Source: Candidatus Sumerlaeota bacterium
GTDB lineage: Bacteria; Sumerlaeota; Sumerlaeia; UBA8349
DNA: 59,591 bases
Direction of reading: 5' to 3'
NCBI GenBank assembly: GCA_016931035.1
Contig: JAFGFN010000005.1
Span: 1 to 59,591 of the forward strand
Numbering within the stretch: the first letter of the stretch is position 1; the number at the start of each line of letters is the position of its first letter. Both the position numbers and the translations under genes were made by a program. Positions 26,144 to 34,278 of the stretch are shown here, piece by piece. The notes beneath the pieces were generated by a model. That model was not told the origin of the DNA, did not search any database, and saw only the letters and a list, made by a program, of their open reading frames with translations.

Positions 26144-27790
26144 TCATAATGAAGCATTTACGTCGGAGGTAGGAGTCTCCCGGCACCCCCCGCATACTCC
26201 GATCGAGACAACGATCCAGAATGTGAACAATGGAATCAGCGATAGCAGTCCTGGAAGCCCCATAAGAATTTGTCCCGCGTTGACGACCGTGCCGTCGAGT
26301 CCCCCGAAGAACGCAGGCCATATGGCCTCGTGGATCGGTCCGTGAGGCGCCTCGCTCACGTCGGCCGCGACGAGGCGCTCGTCGCTGAACCCTGGAGGAA
26401 TCTGGGGCGTGACGGACGTGATGACAAGGTTCCAGAAGATCGATATCGCGATGAGGATGCCGAAAATCGTTCGAAGGCCTTTGCCGGGTTGGCGCAGATG
26501 GAGGGCGATCGGGATCAGGAAGAACGGGATGGCCGGGCACAGAAGACGCGTTCCCGCCGACCAGCCTCCCCACCACATATAGTATCCCGAGTTGAAAAGG
26601 AGATAGGCGACGACGACGAAGAGAGAGAGAAGAACATCGGGTCTCGCACGACGAAGCGACGGGTCGCTGAATCCTCGATACACGCCGAGTATCCAGAGGA
26701 GGAGAAACGGACAATAGAAGAAGAGACCCTTGAAGGGGTGGAACGTGATGAGAAGAAGAACGCTCAGTCGCGGCAAGTGGATGCCCTGGAATCCTTTGGC
26801 CATCTCTTCGCGGAAGAACGGATTGTGCTCGTACTTGTAGGGGATCGAGAACTCTCCGAAAATGGCGTGGGTGTAAGAGTAGAACGCGACGACGGACAGC
26901 GCGCCGCCGACGACGTACTTCCAGATGGACGCGGGTCGATGGCGGACGGCCCAGAGCGTGTAAAGCCCAAGTCCGATTCCAAGCAAACCCACCGTGTATT
27001 CGCACAACCATCCCATCCCGAGTAGAAGTCCCGCCCAGAACAGGCGTGAGCCGCGCGCGATATCGGTCGGGGGCGAGGCGCCGGGTCGGCGCCAGAGTTC
27101 GCGCTTGAAGAAGACAAGAGCGTAGCTCGACACGGAGAAGAAGGCTCCGGGGAGATAGGGATAGAACATGATGGCGTACCCGAACAGAAACGTCCCCAGC
27201 AGCAATCCGACCGACAGAGCGAACGCCATTCGACGCGAGAGGCCGACCCGCCGCGCCATCGCGGCGAGAAGAACCCCGAGCGCCGCCGCCGTCAGGCTCA
27301 CCGTCGGGATGCGGACGAGATAACGGGTCCAGAGGACCCACTTCCAGTGGGGCAGACCGGGGAGAAGCCCCCATTGCGCTTTGAGGGTCCAGAGAAGCCA
27401 GTAGAAGGGGACGGCGAGGAACGAAAGACCGGGCGTCTTGTCGCAATAGAAGTGCCCGCCGTAGTAAGCCTTGTCTCCCGTCTCGAGGTACGGAATCTCG
27501 TGGTAGCGATCGATCGAGAACGAACCTTGTTCGACGATCGAGTAGGTCAGGGCGATTCGCGTGTTGACGTTCCACCCGGCCGCCTCCTCCTCGAAATAGA
27601 CGAAGGTGGCCGACAGAGCGAGGAAGAGGACGGCGAGACAGAGGCTTTCTCTTGTCACGAGGCGCTTCGCGAGGCGACAAGAAGCTGCTTCGCTGTCGGC
27701 GGACGGAGTATCGGGAGAAGACAAGGCTTCTTGAGTCATGATCCGGGTGGATTCCGATGGCGAGCGGGTCTTCGAATGCCACGAGTGCAT
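26144..27790 (-). CDS. Polytopic membrane protein, GT-C glycosyltransferase-like
   Basis: A 548-residue protein with about 11-13 membrane helices, beginning with LCLAVLFLALSATFVYF near residue 50. The first periplasmic loop is large and holds acidic residues and the segment YYGGHFYCDKTPGLSFLAVPF. That layout, including the Asp-Lys before a Pro-Gly turn, resembles GT-C/PMT-like transferases that use polyprenyl-phosphate sugars. I cannot name the donor or acceptor. The start is uncertain: ATG 27790 (GGGA five bases upstream) or ATG 27739. folC ends 84 bases upstream on the same strand. A long overlapping frame at 26094-27782 is a shadow of this gene. Confidence 0.75.
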   Translation of the reverse strand: MHSWHSKTRSPSESTRIMTQEALSSPDTPSADSEAASCRLAKRLVTRESLCLAVLFLALSATFVYFEEEAAGWNVNTRIALTYSIVEQGSFSIDRYHEIPYLETGDKAYYGGHFYCDKTPGLSFLAVPFYWLLWTLKAQWGLLPGLPHWKWVLWTRYLVRIPTVSLTAAALGVLLAAMARRVGLSRRMAFALSVGLLLGTFLFGYAIMFYPYLPGAFFSVSSYALVFFKRELWRRPGASPPTDIARGSRLFWAGLLLGMGWLCEYTVGLLGIGLGLYTLWAVRHRPASIWKYVVGGALSVVAFYSYTHAIFGEFSIPYKYEHNPFFREEMAKGFQGIHLPRLSVLLLITFHPFKGLFFYCPFLLLWILGVYRGFSDPSLRRARPDVLLSLFVVVAYLLFNSGYYMWWGGWSAGTRLLCPAIPFFLIPIALHLRQPGKGLRTIFGILIAISIFWNLVITSVTPQIPPGFSDERLVAADVSEAPHGPIHEAIWPAFFGGLDGTVVNAGQILMGLPGLLSLIPLFTFWIVVSIGVCGGCRETPTSDVNASL

Positions 27791-27874
27791 TCGATTCCCG
27801 CGTTCGTCATGCTACGGGGGCGATGCATCGCGACGCAAGACATTTTGGCGGCGGCGCACGGCGCGGCGACGATC

Positions 27875-29275
27875 TCACGACGCCGAGACGAGGCGCCGGA
27901 CGGTCGCGACGCCGTAGGTGGAGCCGGACGCGAGAACGACGGTATCGGGACGGCGCTCTTGAATCTCGAGCGCCGCCGCGAGCGCCCGACCCTCGTCTTC
28001 AAAGGCCCGAACGCGGCGAAATCGGCGCGAGGCCAGGGCGGCCAGATTCTCCGCGGGACAGGCGCGAGGCGAGTCGGGTGGGTAGACAAAGACCTCGCGG
28101 ATATCGCGATTTCGCGCCAGCCCTTCGACGATCGCCCGATGGTTCTTGTCCCGGAGGGCGCCCAGGACGAGGACGATCGGTCTTCCGGCGAGGTGATCGG
28201 CGCACGCCGCCGCTGCGGCGCGGGCCGAAAGGCCGCAGTGCGCCCCGTCGGCGATGACGAGCGGATGGCGGCGCACGATTTCCATCCGGCCCGGGCTCCG
28301 AGCGTTCTCGATCCCGGCGCGTAGCCGGTCGGGGCGAATCTCGCGCTTCTCGACGCGCGCGAACGCATCGAGCGCCAAGAGGGCCGTCCGCAGGTTGTCG
28401 AGCTGATGTCGTCCGAGAAGGTTCAGCCGGATTCCATCCACGCACCGTCCGTTCCATTCGACGTCGATCGAGAATCCTCCTCCGTCGGGCACGGCGGATC
28501 GGATCGGGTCGCGGCGCGGATCGTAGACCCGAAGCGGGACCTTGACGGACCGAGCCCGTCGGCGGACGCAATCGATGACCGCCGCGCGGTGGCGCGACGG
28601 CTGGGGACCAAGAACGGCGATTCGGGCGCCGGGTTTGACGATGCCCGCCTTCTCGCGCGCGATGGCCTCGATCGAACGCCCGAGAACGCGCTGGTGGTCG
28701 TATCCGATCGCGGTGATGACGGCGACGCGCGACGGGGCGGCGTTGGTCGAGTCGAGCCGTCCGCCGAGTCCCGTCTCCAGAACGACGGCCTCGCATTTCC
28801 GACGGCGGAACGTCCAGAAGGCCATGGCCGTCAGCATTTCGAACGTCGTACGGAACCCTTCCGCTCGGAGCTCCGGGTGCGCCCCGCGCACGGCGCGCAG
28901 CGCCTGGACAAACGCGGTTTCAAAGACCGGCTTCCCGTCGATCGAGATCCGTTCGCGAAACGATTCGAGATGCGGCGAGGTGAACGCCCCGACGCGTTTC
29001 CAGCCTTGAGCGGCGAGGAGCGAGACGAGGAACCGGGTGGTCGAGCCCTTTCCCTTCGTGCCCGCCACGTGCACGATCGGGAAGGCGCGCTCGGGATTTC
29101 CGAGCCGCCGGAGCAGCCGCCCAAACTCGCGCAAATGCCACCCTTCGCGGTCGGCGCACATCGGAGGGGGGCGGACCTCGTAGTTGACCAGGTCGAGAAG
29201 GAATCGCTCGGCTTGGTCGTAGGACCGCGCCGACGGCGGGTCGGACGGCTCGTGGGGATGGACGGGAGAAGACAT
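27875..29275 (-). CDS. folC: Bifunctional dihydrofolate synthase / folylpolyglutamate synthase
   Basis: A 466-residue Mur-ligase-family enzyme that joins glutamate to dihydropteroate and extends the polyglutamate tail of folates. The ATP-binding P-loop is GTKGKGSTT (about residue 72). The adjoining omega-loop region reads AFTSPHLESFRERI, the central block is LETGLGGRLDSTNA, and VITAIGYDHQRVLG holds the family's conserved His. The C-terminal Rossmann-like domain contains DGAHCGLSARA. Length is within the usual 420-470. It is divergently oriented from the lipoprotein gene at 29395. Only the dihydrofolate synthase assignment versus both activities remains open, as is normal from sequence alone. 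Confidence 0.95.
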   Translation of the reverse strand: MSSPVHPHEPSDPPSARSYDQAERFLLDLVNYEVRPPPMCADREGWHLREFGRLLRRLGNPERAFPIVHVAGTKGKGSTTRFLVSLLAAQGWKRVGAFTSPHLESFRERISIDGKPVFETAFVQALRAVRGAHPELRAEGFRTTFEMLTAMAFWTFRRRKCEAVVLETGLGGRLDSTNAAPSRVAVITAIGYDHQRVLGRSIEAIAREKAGIVKPGARIAVLGPQPSRHRAAVIDCVRRRARSVKVPLRVYDPRRDPIRSAVPDGGGFSIDVEWNGRCVDGIRLNLLGRHQLDNLRTALLALDAFARVEKREIRPDRLRAGIENARSPGRMEIVRRHPLVIADGAHCGLSARAAAAACADHLAGRPIVLVLGALRDKNHRAIVEGLARNRDIREVFVYPPDSPRACPAENLAALASRRFRRVRAFEDEGRALAAALEIQERRPDTVVLASGSTYGVATVRRLVSAS

Positions 29276-29356
29276 GACGGTCGCTCAGAGACCAAGGCGC
29301 GAATCCGGGGCGATGTGCGGGTTCGGAAAGCGACGCCACAGCGCCGCTTTTAGGCC

Positions 29357-29385
29357 TTGAAACTCCGCTGCGCCAACCATAGGAT
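29357..29385 (+). promoter_or_regulatory. Possible promoter of the small lipoprotein operon
   Basis: TTGAAA (29357-29362) and TAGGAT (29380-29385) are 17 bases apart. The predicted start near 29392 would make ATG 29395 almost leaderless. If real, it favours the alternative ATG at 29437 for the lipoprotein. Confidence 0.45.
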
Positions 29386-29394
29386 GAGGGCGTG

Positions 29395-30006
29395 ATGGAA
29401 AGCAACGATTTTGACAGGAACGAGACCTCCTTTCCCATGATCCCACCGTGTCCCTCCGCGAAGCGGCCCTTTCCGGCCGCCCCGATCCTCGCTCTCTTGG
29501 CCTTGGTTCTCCCCGTTTTCGCCGGTTGCGCCAGATCGCCCCTGACCTCGTTGGAGTTCGACGCCGAGGGCAAGCCGGTCGAGCTGCGCCGCGAGGCGAA
29601 GCGCCACAGCGTGGATTTCCTGCACCGTTTCCGCGCGAAAGCCTACGACAAGACCACGTGGTGGGACGTGCACATGATCTCGGACGACCAAGAGGCGGTT
29701 CTCTCCGAAAACGGACGCCCCGACTTCGTGCGCGTGTTTCGCTCGACGGATCGCGAGCGGATCGTCGAGTGGATGTACGCGGAAAAGAACCTGCTCGTCC
29801 AATTCCGGAAGGGGAGACAGGTGTTCGACGGTCCCGTCACGGACCTCGAGCGTATCCTCCTGCGCCGGGGCTATCCGCGTTTCTATATGGTCTCGCGGAG
29901 CGAAAAGGGCCCGAAGCGCCAGACTCTGATCTATCGCTATCCTCTGACGACGCGGATCGATACCTACAGTTTCTCGGACGGCCGGCTTGTCTCGATGGAC
30001 GAGTGA
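29395..30006 (+). CDS. Small lipoprotein of unknown function
   Basis: A protein of up to 203 residues. A signal sequence with a hydrophobic core ILALLALVLPVFAGC ends in a lipobox-like VFAGC. The mature part (about 158 residues) is rich in basic and aromatic residues, with segments such as KTTWWDVHMISDD and RIVEWMYAEKNLLVQFRKG. It may be a small beta fold with repeated strand-like segments, but I do not recognise a family. ATG 29395 has GAGGG upstream; ATG 29437 would give a cleaner signal peptide with its basic residues near the membrane segment. The zinc-ribbon gene follows 23 bases after its stop, so they are probably co-transcribed. Confidence 0.7.
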   Translation: MESNDFDRNETSFPMIPPCPSAKRPFPAAPILALLALVLPVFAGCARSPLTSLEFDAEGKPVELRREAKRHSVDFLHRFRAKAYDKTTWWDVHMISDDQEAVLSENGRPDFVRVFRSTDRERIVEWMYAEKNLLVQFRKGRQVFDGPVTDLERILLRRGYPRFYMVSRSEKGPKRQTLIYRYPLTTRIDTYSFSDGRLVSMDE

Positions 30007-30029
30007 ATCGCGGCGAAGGAGCCGACTGT

Positions 30030-30455
30030 ATGAAGTGCAAGGATTGCCACGTCGAGATGGTCTGTCGCCCGCGTCTGGACGTGACTTACCACGAATGTCC
30101 CAAGTGCGGCGGACTTTGGTTCAACGAGGGCGAACTCGACAGCCTGATTCGAGGCAAAATCGCCGTCGATCTCGGTTCCGCCGCCAGATCGAGTTTCGAG
30201 CCGGTCGCGTCGTCGAGCATGGTCTGTCCTACGTGCGGCGACGGCGTGCGCCTGGTCGAGATGACGACCTACGCCACGAGCAAAGTGAAAATCATGGGGT
30301 GTTCCGTCTGTTTCGGGCGCTGGCTCTCCAGAGACCAGGGACGCGAGTTGGTCCGGCTGGTCTGCTATTCCGGTTTCGGCGGCTTCTTTCGGAAGATCGG
30401 TGACCGCCTTTCAGGCGACCGCGTGAAATCCCACCCCGGCTCCCCGCCGCGCTGA
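30030..30455 (+). CDS. TFIIB-type zinc-ribbon protein
   Basis: A 141-residue soluble protein with two zinc-ribbon units. The first is CKDC with CPKCGGLWFNEGELD (residues about 3-40), the classic zf-TFIIB signature. The second is CPTCGDGVRLVEM with CSVCFGRWLSRDQG (about 65-105). Proteins of this kind are widespread and functionally obscure. GAAGGA at 30015-30020 supports the start. The architecture mirrors the paired ribbons at the C-terminus of the M48 protease at 22123, so the two loci may share a binding partner. The gene sits between a lipoprotein and a GHL10 protein in one direction with short spacing. Confidence 0.85.
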   Translation: MKCKDCHVEMVCRPRLDVTYHECPKCGGLWFNEGELDSLIRGKIAVDLGSAARSSFEPVASSSMVCPTCGDGVRLVEMTTYATSKVKIMGCSVCFGRWLSRDQGRELVRLVCYSGFGGFFRKIGDRLSGDRVKSHPGSPPR

Positions 30456-30460
30456 ACGTG

Positions 30461-31624
30461 ATGATCCGTTTCACCTCTTTCCTACTCGTATTCCTTCTCG
30501 GGAGTGTCGCCGTCGCCCAGAGCGATGCGCCTCGCCGCGAACACCGGGAAATCCGCGCGCTGTGGGTCACCCGTTGGGATTTCAAGACGCCGGAGGACGT
30601 CGAGACCATCGTCCGAAACGCCGCGTCCGTCGAATTCAACCGTCTCTACTTCCAGGTGCGGGGCGAGGCGAGCTGCTATTTCAGGTCCGCCGTCGAACCC
30701 TGGACGTGGGAGTTGTCGGGCGACGTGTCTCAGATGGGGAAAGACCCGGGCTGGGATCCCCTCGCGACTGCGATACGCGAGGCGCACGCGCGCGGACTCG
30801 AACTTCACGCCTATACGAACGTCCTTCCCGCGTGGAAGAAGGAGTTCTCGCCTCCGCGCGCCTCGAACCACGTCTATGCGTGCAATCCCGATTGGATCAT
30901 GGTCGATTCGCGCGGACGACGCATGACGCCGCAACGCCACGACTTCTACGCCTTCCTCAATCCCGCCCACCCGCGCGTGCGAACGCATCTGGTCCTCGTT
31001 TTCGGCGACCTGGCGCGCCGTTACCGCGACCTGGACGGGATTCACCTCGACTATCTTCGCTATCCTTCCGAAGTGGGGGAGTTCTCCTACGATCCGGTCA
31101 GTCTCGAAGCGTTCCGCCGCCAGACGGGCGCGCGATCGCCCCAGGACGCTCCCGAGCAGTGGAGCGCTTGGCGGTGCGCTCAGATCTCGGCGACGCTGGC
31201 CGAGATCGGCCGCGCCATTCGCGAGGCCAATCCCAAACTCGAGATTTCGGCGGCCGTCTACGCCGCCTACCCCGAGGCGGTCGAAAAGAAGGGTCAGCGC
31301 TCGCTCCATTGGGCCGAGACGGGGCTGGTGGACACGCTCGTCCCGATGGCGTACGAGTACCGGGAAGCGCGCTACCGGAGTTTCCTCGAGACCTTTCTGG
31401 GCAAGACGCGCCCAACGAAAGGGTGGGTGGTTGTGGGGATCTGGCCCGCGCCCAAGTGGCGCCCTCTCGGGTACGACGACGCGATGCTTGTTCGACAAAT
31501 CGAGCTAGCGCGCGCGAGCGGCGCCGACGGCATCGCGCTCTTCGCCTACTCCGAGTTCTTCCCCGACCACCGTCCCAACCGCCTCGCCGGCGTCCTCAAG
31601 AAAGCCTTCTCAGGCGCGAAGTGA
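30461..31624 (+). CDS. GHL10-family glycoside hydrolase-like protein
   Basis: A 387-residue exported protein. The N-terminus is a Sec signal peptide (MIRFTSFLLVFLLGSVAVAQ) with probable cleavage after AVA. The body is a TIM barrel of the GHL10 (DUF187, YngK-like) family: EIRALWVTRWDF at the first strand, FNRLYFQVRGEA, GLELHAYTNVLPAW, and DGIHLDYLRYPSEVGEF with the conserved acidic residue in HLDYLRYP. Related proteins are thought to act on glycans, possibly peptidoglycan or polysaccharides; the substrate here is unknown. It starts five bases after the zinc-ribbon gene ends. GTG 30458 directly precedes the chosen ATG and is an equal alternative. Confidence 0.88.
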   Translation: MIRFTSFLLVFLLGSVAVAQSDAPRREHREIRALWVTRWDFKTPEDVETIVRNAASVEFNRLYFQVRGEASCYFRSAVEPWTWELSGDVSQMGKDPGWDPLATAIREAHARGLELHAYTNVLPAWKKEFSPPRASNHVYACNPDWIMVDSRGRRMTPQRHDFYAFLNPAHPRVRTHLVLVFGDLARRYRDLDGIHLDYLRYPSEVGEFSYDPVSLEAFRRQTGARSPQDAPEQWSAWRCAQISATLAEIGRAIREANPKLEISAAVYAAYPEAVEKKGQRSLHWAETGLVDTLVPMAYEYREARYRSFLETFLGKTRPTKGWVVVGIWPAPKWRPLGYDDAMLVRQIELARASGADGIALFAYSEFFPDHRPNRLAGVLKKAFSGAK

Positions 31625-31948
31625 CATCCCCGCGTCCCTGCGCCTCTGCGCGAGGATTCTTCGCTGTGTTTCTTTTTCATGCTTCATCGTTCCGCCTTCG
31701 TCCTTTCCTCTTCTTCCTTCGGTCCCTTTCCCTTGTCATTGGCTCGGCTTTGTAGTATCGGTGGAGGCGCGTCTGTCTTTTCCGGCGGGGCAAGGTCAGC
31801 AGTTACCAGTCAACAGTCATCGGTGATCAGTGACTGGTGGACCGCGCGGATAGTCGGACTGTGGAGAATCCGCCTCTCTGTAGTCCTCGGAAGAGCGTGT
31901 AGAACCGATGCCGCCGCATCCGACAAGTCTCCAAAGGAGCCGAACGCC
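31625..31948. other. Intergenic region upstream of trpE with degenerate repeats
   Basis: No gene is supported in these 324 bases. About 31630-31760 is pyrimidine-rich filler. At 31796-31840 a run of AGTTACCAGTCAACAGT-like words contains a perfect inverted repeat, ACCAGTCA (31805-31812) with TGACTGGT (31831-31838). The trpE ribosome-binding site AAAGGAG is at 31933-31939. I see no leader peptide with a tryptophan run, so classical attenuation is not indicated. Confidence 0.5.
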
Positions 31949-33445
31949 ATGATTCAACCGGATCTCGACACGTTCCTGAAGAAATGCCAGGAAGGGAACC
32001 TGATTCCGGTTTGGCGCGAGATCCTGGCCGACATGGAGACGCCCGTCTCGGCCTTCAAGAAAATCGGCGAGAGCCGGAATGCGTTCCTTCTCGAAAGCGT
32101 CGAGCAAGGCGAGAACCTGGGGCGCTATTCGTTTCTGGGATGCGATCCCAACGTCGTCTTCAAGTGCAAGGGCAAGGAAGTCCAGATCCTGTACGGCGAC
32201 ACCGAGGAGGATTTCAACTCGTACGAATCGCCCTTGGACGTGTTGCGCGAATTCATGGCGCGCTACAAGCCGGTGAGCGATCCCAACCTGCCCCCGTTCA
32301 CCGGCGGCGCCGTCGGCTACCTGAGCTACGACATGGTGCGGCATTGGGAACGGCTCCCCGACAAGAACCCGGACGATTTGTCTTTGCCCGACGCCTTTTT
32401 CTGCATCACGGACACGTTGATCGCGTTCGATCACGTCAAGCACAAGATGATCCTGATCTCGAACGCCCACGTGCATGGCGATCCGGAAGAGGCCTATCGC
32501 GAGGCGACGCGTAAGATCGACGTTCTTCACTCGCGGCTCCGCAAGCCGCTGCCCGCGCGCGAAGACGCTCCGACTCCGATTCTCTCGCCCAACCATCGGG
32601 CCAGCACGTCGACCGTCGGTTCGAACTTCAGCCGAGCGGAATTCGAGCAAGCGGTGCGCCGGTGCAAGGAGTACATCGCGGCGGGCGACATCTTTCAGGT
32701 GGTTTTGTCCCAGCGGTTTCAACGGACCTACGCGGGCGATCCGCTCGACCTGTACCGATCGCTTCGGGCGATCAATCCGTCGCCCTACATGTACTACCTT
32801 CAGTTGGGCGACCTGCGAATCGCAGGGTCGAGTCCCGAGATCCTGATTCGCTATGAGGACGGCGAAGTGACGGCGCGCCCCATCGCCGGGACCCGGCCGC
32901 GCGGCAAGAACCGCGAGGAGGATCTGGCGCTCGAAAAGGACCTTCTCGCCGATCCGAAGGAACGGGCCGAACACGTGATGCTTCTCGACCTGGGGCGCAA
33001 CGACGTGGGGCGCGTTTCGGAGTATGGCTCGGTCCAGGTGACCGAGTTCATGGTCATCGAGCGTTATTCCCACGTCATGCACATCGTTTCGAACGTCACG
33101 GGGCGTTTGCGCAAAGGAATGGATGCGTTCGACGTCTTGCGCGCGGGCTTTCCGGCGGGAACGGTGAGCGGCGCGCCGAAGATTCGTGCGATGGAGATCA
33201 TCGACGAACAGGAGAACCTTCGGCGCGGTCCTTACGCCGGGACCGTGGGCTATGTCTCGTTCAACGGCAACCTCGACATGGCGATCACGATTCGGACCAT
33301 GGTGATCAAGGGGAGCGCCGTGTACGTGCAGGCCGGGGCGGGGATCGTGGCCGATTCCATTCCCGCGAGCGAGTACCAGGAGACGCTGAGCAAGGCGCGT
33401 GGTATGATGAATGCAGTGGATATGGCCGAGGAGGGACTGGACTAG
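31949..33445 (+). CDS. trpE: Anthranilate synthase component I
   Basis: A 498-residue cytoplasmic enzyme converting chorismate to anthranilate with ammonia from the glutaminase subunit. The N-terminal domain contains NAFLLESVEQGENLGRYSF, whose LLES motif marks the tryptophan feedback site and favours TrpE over PabB. The C-terminal chorismate-binding domain has VVLSQRFQ, SPYMYYLQLGD, IAGSSPEILIRYE, RPIAGTRPRG, GAPKIRAMEIIDE and GPYAGTVGYVSFNG. Start at ATG 31949 with AAAGGAG at 31933. No trpG or other trp gene is adjacent, which is unusual; tpx follows 51 bases later. A distant trpG is presumably used. Confidence 0.95.
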   Translation: MIQPDLDTFLKKCQEGNLIPVWREILADMETPVSAFKKIGESRNAFLLESVEQGENLGRYSFLGCDPNVVFKCKGKEVQILYGDTEEDFNSYESPLDVLREFMARYKPVSDPNLPPFTGGAVGYLSYDMVRHWERLPDKNPDDLSLPDAFFCITDTLIAFDHVKHKMILISNAHVHGDPEEAYREATRKIDVLHSRLRKPLPAREDAPTPILSPNHRASTSTVGSNFSRAEFEQAVRRCKEYIAAGDIFQVVLSQRFQRTYAGDPLDLYRSLRAINPSPYMYYLQLGDLRIAGSSPEILIRYEDGEVTARPIAGTRPRGKNREEDLALEKDLLADPKERAEHVMLLDLGRNDVGRVSEYGSVQVTEFMVIERYSHVMHIVSNVTGRLRKGMDAFDVLRAGFPAGTVSGAPKIRAMEIIDEQENLRRGPYAGTVGYVSFNGNLDMAITIRTMVIKGSAVYVQAGAGIVADSIPASEYQETLSKARGMMNAVDMAEEGLD

Positions 33446-33496
33446 GGCCCGTCCGGTTGTCGCTCGGCCGGGTCCACCGGAAAGGAATCGATCGTC

Positions 33497-34012
33497 ATGA
33501 CCGAACGAGCCAAGGCAGTGACATTCAAGGGCGAGCCGCTGACGTTGATGGGCGGCGAACTTCGCAAAGGCGATGCGGCGCCCGCCTTTGCCCTCGCGGC
33601 AAACGATCTGTCGGAAGTCAAGAGCGCCGATTTCTCGGGCAAGGTTCTGGTGCTGAGCGTCGTTCCGAGTCTCGACACGGGCGTGTGCGCCGCGCAGACG
33701 CGCCGCTTCAACAAAGAGGCAAGCGACATGTCGAAGGAAGTGGCGATTCTGACCGTCAGTCGCGATCTGCCCTTCGCCCAGGTGCGATTCTGCGCCGCCG
33801 AGGGGATCGACCGCGTATTGACGGTGAGCGACTACCGGCACACCGGCTTCGGCGTGGACTACGGCGTTCTGATCGAGGAACTGGCGCTTCTCACGCGCGC
33901 GGTGTTCGTCGTGGATCGCCAGGGCAAGATCGTTTACGCCCAGTATGTGCGCGAGGTGACCGACGAACCGGACTACGCTCCCGCGCTCAAGGCGGTTGCG
34001 GCGGCCCTCTAG
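33497..34012 (+). CDS. tpx: Thiol peroxidase (Tpx-type peroxiredoxin)
   Basis: A 171-residue atypical 2-Cys peroxiredoxin that reduces lipid and hydrogen peroxides using thioredoxin. The peroxidatic Cys64 lies in SVVPSLDTGVCAAQT and the resolving Cys99 in LPFAQVRFCAAEG (E. coli Cys61 and Cys95). The conserved N-terminal block is FKGEPLTLMG and the C-terminus contains DRQGKIVYAQYVREVTDEPDY. Length is normal. GGAAAGGA lies upstream of the ATG. It follows trpE closely and may share its transcript. No periplasmic signal is present. Confidence 0.97.
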   Translation: MTERAKAVTFKGEPLTLMGGELRKGDAAPAFALAANDLSEVKSADFSGKVLVLSVVPSLDTGVCAAQTRRFNKEASDMSKEVAILTVSRDLPFAQVRFCAAEGIDRVLTVSDYRHTGFGVDYGVLIEELALLTRAVFVVDRQGKIVYAQYVREVTDEPDYAPALKAVAAAL

Positions 34013-34108
34013 CGGTCCGTCAACCCGGTTGGGAGGGACCGCGCGCCGTTCGGCGTGCCGGCTTGCGGCCGTGAGCGAAGTGGACTGCTGAAGCCCTTCG
34101 AGAAGCCA

Positions 34109-34252
34109 CGCTGAAGCGCGCTAGTAGTGGAGGAGGTCGCATACCCACCGGCTAAAGCCGGGGGCAAGGAAGAGCCCGCTGAAGCGGGCTAATCCGAGAC
34201 TCGCCCGAGGGGTATGTTGCCCCCAGGTCGATCAACTCACGGCTTTCAGCCG
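34109..34252. repeat. Cluster of four stem-T(G/A)AA-stem palindromes
   Basis: Four hairpins with different stems but near-identical loops: CGC-TGAA-GCG (34109-34118), CCGGC-TAAA-GCCGG (34148-34161), AGCCCGC-TGAA-GCGGGCT (34173-34190) and CGGC-TTTCA-GCCG (34240-34252, TGAAA on the minus strand). They fill the gap between tpx and the GAF kinase. None has a T-run, so they are not typical terminators. Confidence 0.75.
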
Positions 34253-34278
34253 GCTCTTGCCGCGCGAGAGGATTTGGA

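Noticed and set aside
26094..27782. Long minus-strand frame overlapping the polytopic membrane protein
   Set aside because: The other frame (26144-27790) has regular hydrophobic helices; this one is Arg/Ser-rich with no family likeness.
31625..31948. Tryptophan attenuator upstream of trpE
   Set aside because: No short leader frame with consecutive Trp codons and no terminator/antiterminator pair with a T-run was seen.
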